Assembly: GCA_030704615.1 (NCBI GenBank)
Contig: CM060734.1
Coordinates: 22,260,001 to 22,320,000 of the forward strand
Direction of reading: 5' to 3'
DNA from: Takakia lepidozioides
Lineage: Eukaryota > Streptophyta > Takakiopsida > Takakiales > Takakiaceae
DNA: 60,000 nt
A model generated the notes under the pieces. The model was not told the origin of the DNA, ran no database searches, and saw nothing but the letters and a program-made list of their open reading frames with translations. Position 1 is the first letter of the stretch. Each line of letters starts with the position of its first letter. Of the stretch, positions 55,867 through 60,000 are shown in pieces. A program made the translations under genes and the position numbers.

Positions 55867-58800
55867 AACCAACAGTATTTGAGCAGATCCTTCACGGAGG
55901 AAATACTCAAAGCCCTGAAAGGACAAGAGGTAGAATGGGCGGACATAATGTACAACGCACTGGTAGAGGAGATGAAAAGATTACAAGGTACTACCGCAAA
56001 GTCTCCTATCATAGTGTCTGGCCCAATCATTGCTCAAATAATTCTTGATTCTGGCATACTTGATGCGCAAGAAAGAAAGGAGATAGGAGTGTTTGAGCCA
56101 GAAACCACTGCAATGGAAGAGCAAGGCTCTTCACACAGTGAGGGTGGACTAGCAGGGCAACCCGAGACTAAGAGGCAGAGACGGGGAAAGACTGTAGTGG
56201 CGGATCCACTGGCTTCACGGATTCCGCATGATAATGTTTCCCAAGCTCATGTGCAGGAAGGGGCACAGCAGCACAGAGAACTGCTATTACTGGAAGCAGG
56301 ACCTTCAGAGAGGGAGGAGGAAGTTACTTCAGTATCACAACCATCACAGCCAGCTGATCGGCTTGTCACAAGGTTACAAGTTGTCCATGCAGCTCAACCA
56401 GAAATAATTGATTTGGAAAAAGAAGGGTTAGATATTCCAACTACAGAACAGATAGTGGCAAAAATTGAGAAGGGGGACCTTCTCTATGAATATTCTGGTC
56501 TGGTCAAGGAGATAGAGATTCCAGAGGTGCAACAGTTGCCCAAGGGAAATCCTGAGGTACATATAATGTCAAGACACTGCAGCACCGGTGATGGATGAAG
56601 TGGTTCAGGAAGAAAATCCGGTGGGACAATGGCCTGAGTGGTTCGTGAGACATCACACGGTTGAGGATCAGGAGGAACAGCAGCAACCTCACCATGATGA
56701 CCCTCAACAGGCAATGCTGATGAGTTCCATAGGCATGACACTTAATTTGTTGGGGACTTATGTCAAATCCCATGTTCCAACTACCCAATTGACAGCCTTG
56801 AGAGAGGAACTCAGGAAGGAGTTTGAGGCTCGACTAGCCACTGAGTGTGCAAACAAGGTCGATGAGGAGGTCACTCTCAAGATGCAGCAGGACTTGCAAA
56901 ATACAGAAGCGGCTTTGCAATTGGCCAAGGAACAATTGATTGAGGCAGGCCTCGCGCAAGACCAGTTGCACGAAGCACATAAGCAACAGCTATACCAAAT
57001 GCAGGTGCAGCATGAAAGCAAGTTGCAAGAAGTGAATGCACTACATACGGAGTTGCAGACAGTGCATGACAGGATGGCGATACAATGTGCTACATTCACA
57101 ACTATGCTTGACCAATCTACAAAAGAAATAAACAGTCAAGCGGAAAAATGTACGAAGGCAGAAGAAGAGAATGTTGAGCAAATGAAACTCATTGTCGATA
57201 TGAAGAATACAATCTATCGCAATGAGGATACTTTCAAGCAATACAGGCAGGTTGAAGCTGACCAAGAGAAGCACATCCTGGAGTTGCAACAAACGGTCAT
57301 GGCCAATAGAAATGAAATCTCAGTCACTAACAAGGCTCGGAAGGAAGCCAATAATCTGCTTGCTGCTTATGCGAATTTGGTTGAACCTCATGCGAAGCGC
57401 ATGGAGGCTTTACAACAGCAGTTAGAAGTGTACAAACTAAGAGAGGAGCACACTCTCAGGGGAACCACAAGCAACTTGGTGGATAATAGCCTTATGCAGG
57501 TCTGGTTAGCACAAGGGCCAGTGGAGGGCAAAGCACCACGAAAGCTCACCCAAAGCGAGATGAATGAGCTCAGACTGCAAGTGCAGAACATTGCCACAAC
57601 TACTATAGACAATGTCTATAGTAGGATAGCAGAGTTACAGGAGGATGTAGATGGACTGCAGACTCAAGTGGAGGACCTCACTTCAAATATCGACAAAAGA
57701 GCCTATATCCCTCAGGAACAGCTAATGGCTTCTTATTTGCAAGTCAAAACTTTGGTTTTTCAGTCTTCACAGGAAGTGCAAGAGATGACAATGATACAAG
57801 AGCTAGTACCACCAACACCACAACAAGTCAGTGTACCAGTAGCTGAACCTGTTGTTACTACAACCACACCACAGCCACCACCGCCTGAGGTATGGGGCAA
57901 TGCTGCTTTTAACCCACCTAAAACTCCAGCTGCAAGGGAGTACAGTAGGGCTATGATTATGCCCTTCAACTCAAATTCCCATCATGTTGGATTTGGCTTG
58001 GAAAGAATTTAGTCCTCCGCAGTCATTCGCACATTACTACCAAATCATGCGCATTTGGCTGCCAGTGGCAACTAGGACTAAAGTTCTTCTGAACAATCGA
58101 CATATTGAGGATCATCACTTTGCACAGTACTGGCATGAGGTAGGTACCATGTTGAGGGAATTAATTGCTTTCCAAGTTGTACATGGATTCATTTATACCA
58201 AGACCAAGGAGGTAGCAAGTATTGTCATGGGATGCGGGCTATACTACGCTGCTTGTTTTCTGGTACGTTATCACATTGAGCAACACAAGATGCAATCGCG
58301 CTTTCTGAGTTATTCCAGTGGGGATCATTGGGTCTTACCTTCAGTGCCACCTCATATGTACCTATATGAGGCAAAAGTTATGATGCAAAATGATTCTCAA
58401 ATTCGTTCATGGTTTCAAGCAACCTGGAACAATTTGTTAATACAGAAATTCGGCATTGATGATATTTTCTATAAGGGACATGTGGCATGGAAATACTTGC
58501 ACGGTGCACAAGTAATTGGTACCCCACTCACCTGGACAGACAAGGAGCTCAGTGTCTTCACCAATTTTGCTGTTCAGCGGTTACAGCAAGTTGTAAAATA
58601 TAAACTTCCAGACATGGTAGGACAACATTGTATGCCCCAGAGGATTCCACAAAAAGTTCGACAATTAAAACACCTGAGAGGCGAGGAGGATTCTGATACA
58701 ACTGTTTCTTCAACGGATTCTTTTGACATGGGAGAAGACTATGCAATTCAGATGGCAGAGAAGAAGCGACGGGGGTCTCCTATGCCTGAAAGGTTACCTC

Positions 58801-58955
58801 GATATCAGCCTCCAGAGGGCCTCACTTATCCGGGTAGTGTTCAAACATCTCCGTCAACCAGTGACAGACCTCGGGCTCGTACACACAGTCCGCCACGAAA
58901 CTCTCAACGTCAGAAAGGTGCTCACTCACAAAGGTTTGCTAATCGCAATCAGTAA
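55867..58955 (+). pseudogene. Extra ORF of element B, coiled-coil and C-terminal parts
   Basis: Continues LSRSFTEEILKALKGQEVEW and KSPIIVSGPIIAQIILDSGI. A frameshift near 56,580 leads to QWPEWFVRHHTVEDQEEQQQ and a ~350-residue coiled coil (56,780-57,720; e.g. LREELRKEFEARLATECANK, LQQQLEVYKLREEHTLRGTT). One extra base near 57,972, compared with the left copy, shifts into LDLAWKEFSPPQSFAHYYQI, VASIVMGCGLYYAACFLVRY and the Ser/Arg-rich tail ending RFANRNQ. The last part has a compact, Trp/His-rich, predicted globular domain. Function unknown. Confidence 0.75.
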
Positions 58956-58976
58956 ACCGTGAGGACACGGCTTTTT

Positions 58977-58990
58977 GAGAGGGGAAGGGG
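58977..58990 (+). promoter_or_regulatory. Polypurine tract of element B, right copy
   Basis: GAGAGGGGAAGGGG lies 19 bp after the extra-ORF stop and immediately before the LTR. The left copy has GAGAGAGGGAGGGG at the same place. Confidence 0.8.
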
Positions 58991-58993
58991 TAA

Positions 58994-60000
58994 CGTTAGA
59001 GGACTATTTGGGACTCAGACACTTATACGGGATCTGTAGGGTACCCTTAATTTTGCACAGACTGAGACCAACAAGAGCCTTAGGGGTGACAGCAGCGCAC
59101 TGTAGAGGGGGGTTACACAGTCCGTCACAGTCCAACACAGCCCGTCACAGTCGTCATAGCCGACACAGCCAGACACAGTCAGCACAGCTCGTCACAGCCC
59201 GACACAGCCATCACAGCCAACACAGCCCGTCACAGTCGACACAGCCACACAGCCAGTCACAGCCCGACACAGCCAAACACAGTCGCACAGCCAGTCACAG
59301 CCCGTCACAGTTTCACACAGCCAGTCACAGCTTGACACAGCTGTCACGACCATAGGGAACGGAGAGCAGGACAGGGAACGACTGTGGGGAACAACACCTG
59401 CAAATGGAACATGTTAGTTCACGGACGACGGTTAGTGAGGGAAACGGTTAGAGCCATGGGTAGGAAGATAAAGGGAGAAGCAAGGACTGAGATGGGGGAT
59501 TCTGGGAAGCACTTCGAGGGGGAGGATTTCTTGGTCATGCATGAGAGGGGATCGGGCGGAGAGCAAGAACGGAAGCAAAGATGGAGAGCACGGTGAAGGA
59601 GGAGAGATGATTAGTAGATGCTTGTTATATGCAAAGCTGTGGTGATATTGTAAAGCAGATTAGAGGCACAATGGCTTCGGCCTGATACCTGATAAATCAT
59701 AATCTGATACTTATACGATACAATCACACTGTGTAGAGAGATCTGAGTGAAGCTGTGGAATGAATGGATGAGTTGAAGGAATCTGATAGATTGATGAAGC
59801 AAACTGATACTTAATTATCAATGGTAAGGTAGCTAACATGAATGTGGAAAGGGAAACAAATAGGAAACACCCCCATGATACACTAGCTGTAGGTCATGAC
59901 TGATTGTTCTGAGCGGGCTGAGTACTTAGAGATTACCAACTCTTCTATCTTGGAGTTTCCGCCTCGGATAGCGAAGGGATGGGTGAGTAAAAGCCGCGCG
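58994..60000 (+). repeat. 3' LTR of element B, right copy (cut by the window end)
   Basis: Starts CGTTAGAGGAC (left copy TGTTAGAGGGC, so the TG start is mutated here) and ends the window in gtgagtaaaagccgcgcg, matching the left LTR close to its end. At over 1,000 bp it is longer than the left LTR mainly because of its minisatellite. Confidence 0.85.
59118..59345 (+). repeat. Minisatellite in the LTR, long allele
   Basis: About 20 copies of (C/A)ACAGCC(C/A)GTCACAG-like 10-13-bp words. ORFs through it (repeated H-S-Q-T/R) are artefacts. Confidence 0.85.

Larger units (their letters stand above)
54831..60000 (+). mobile_element. Ty3-type element B, right copy (5'-truncated, runs off the window)
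   Basis: Plus strand: long extra ORF (55,222-58,955), polypurine tract (58,977-58,990) and 3' LTR from 58,994 to the window end. It is homologous to and inverted relative to the copy at 43,979-49,224. No gag, protease or RT is seen upstream; the left limit is uncertain. Only the last few bases of the LTR are missing, judged from the left copy. Confidence 0.82.

Overview
The window looks like transposon-dense nuclear DNA of a land plant. Evidence is PLS-type pentatricopeptide-repeat (PPR) fragments, spliceosomal introns with GT/AG ends, Ty3/gypsy, LINE, hAT, Helitron and MULE-like elements, and a 500-N scaffold gap. The PPR style suggests a seed-free lineage (bryophyte, lycophyte or fern), but the species cannot be fixed from sequence. 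I see no intact, confidently expressed host gene. Almost every reading frame belongs to a mobile element, and most carry stops or frameshifts.

Layout. 1-7,653: a ~991-bp satellite with internal 120-bp periodicity; two forward units meet about six inverted units at ~1,951. 7,654-26,130: a Ty3/gypsy element (gag, PR, RT, RNase H, INT) whose RT is split by a 10.4-kb hAT element (13,453-23,891) with an 8-bp target duplication. The hAT holds a decayed transposase, three blocks of GC-rich hairpins, a SINE, a LINE fragment, a chromovirus integrase/LTR remnant and a partial gene with a ParB-like motif. 26,131-43,978: a decayed Helitron (HUH Rep plus Pif1 helicase) whose helicase is split by a 12.1-kb MULE-like element (31,667-43,767) with a 9-bp target duplication. 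43,979-49,224 and ~54,831-60,000: two inverted copies of a second Ty3-type element with a long coiled-coil extra ORF after pol. Between them lie a stray satellite piece, shuffled PPR pseudogene segments and a few unassigned coding-like exons.

The most unusual object is the MULE-like element. It carries two divergent multi-exon genes. One is a DDE transposase with cysteine clusters and a C-terminal SWIM zinc finger. The other joins a ParB/sulfiredoxin-like segment (VWDGNHR) to a permuted amino-methyltransferase fold; its SAM-binding motif is completed only by splicing (...LSMGTG|ASYH...GIEGD). The first large intron of this gene holds ~16 tandem ~116-bp units, each with a 17-bp-stem perfect or near-perfect palindrome. 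A second diverged copy of the ParB-like part, with two introns at matching positions, lies inside the hAT element. I read this as a transposon-borne putative DNA N4-cytosine/N6-adenine methyltransferase system. The methyltransferase call rests on motifs; the function is inference.
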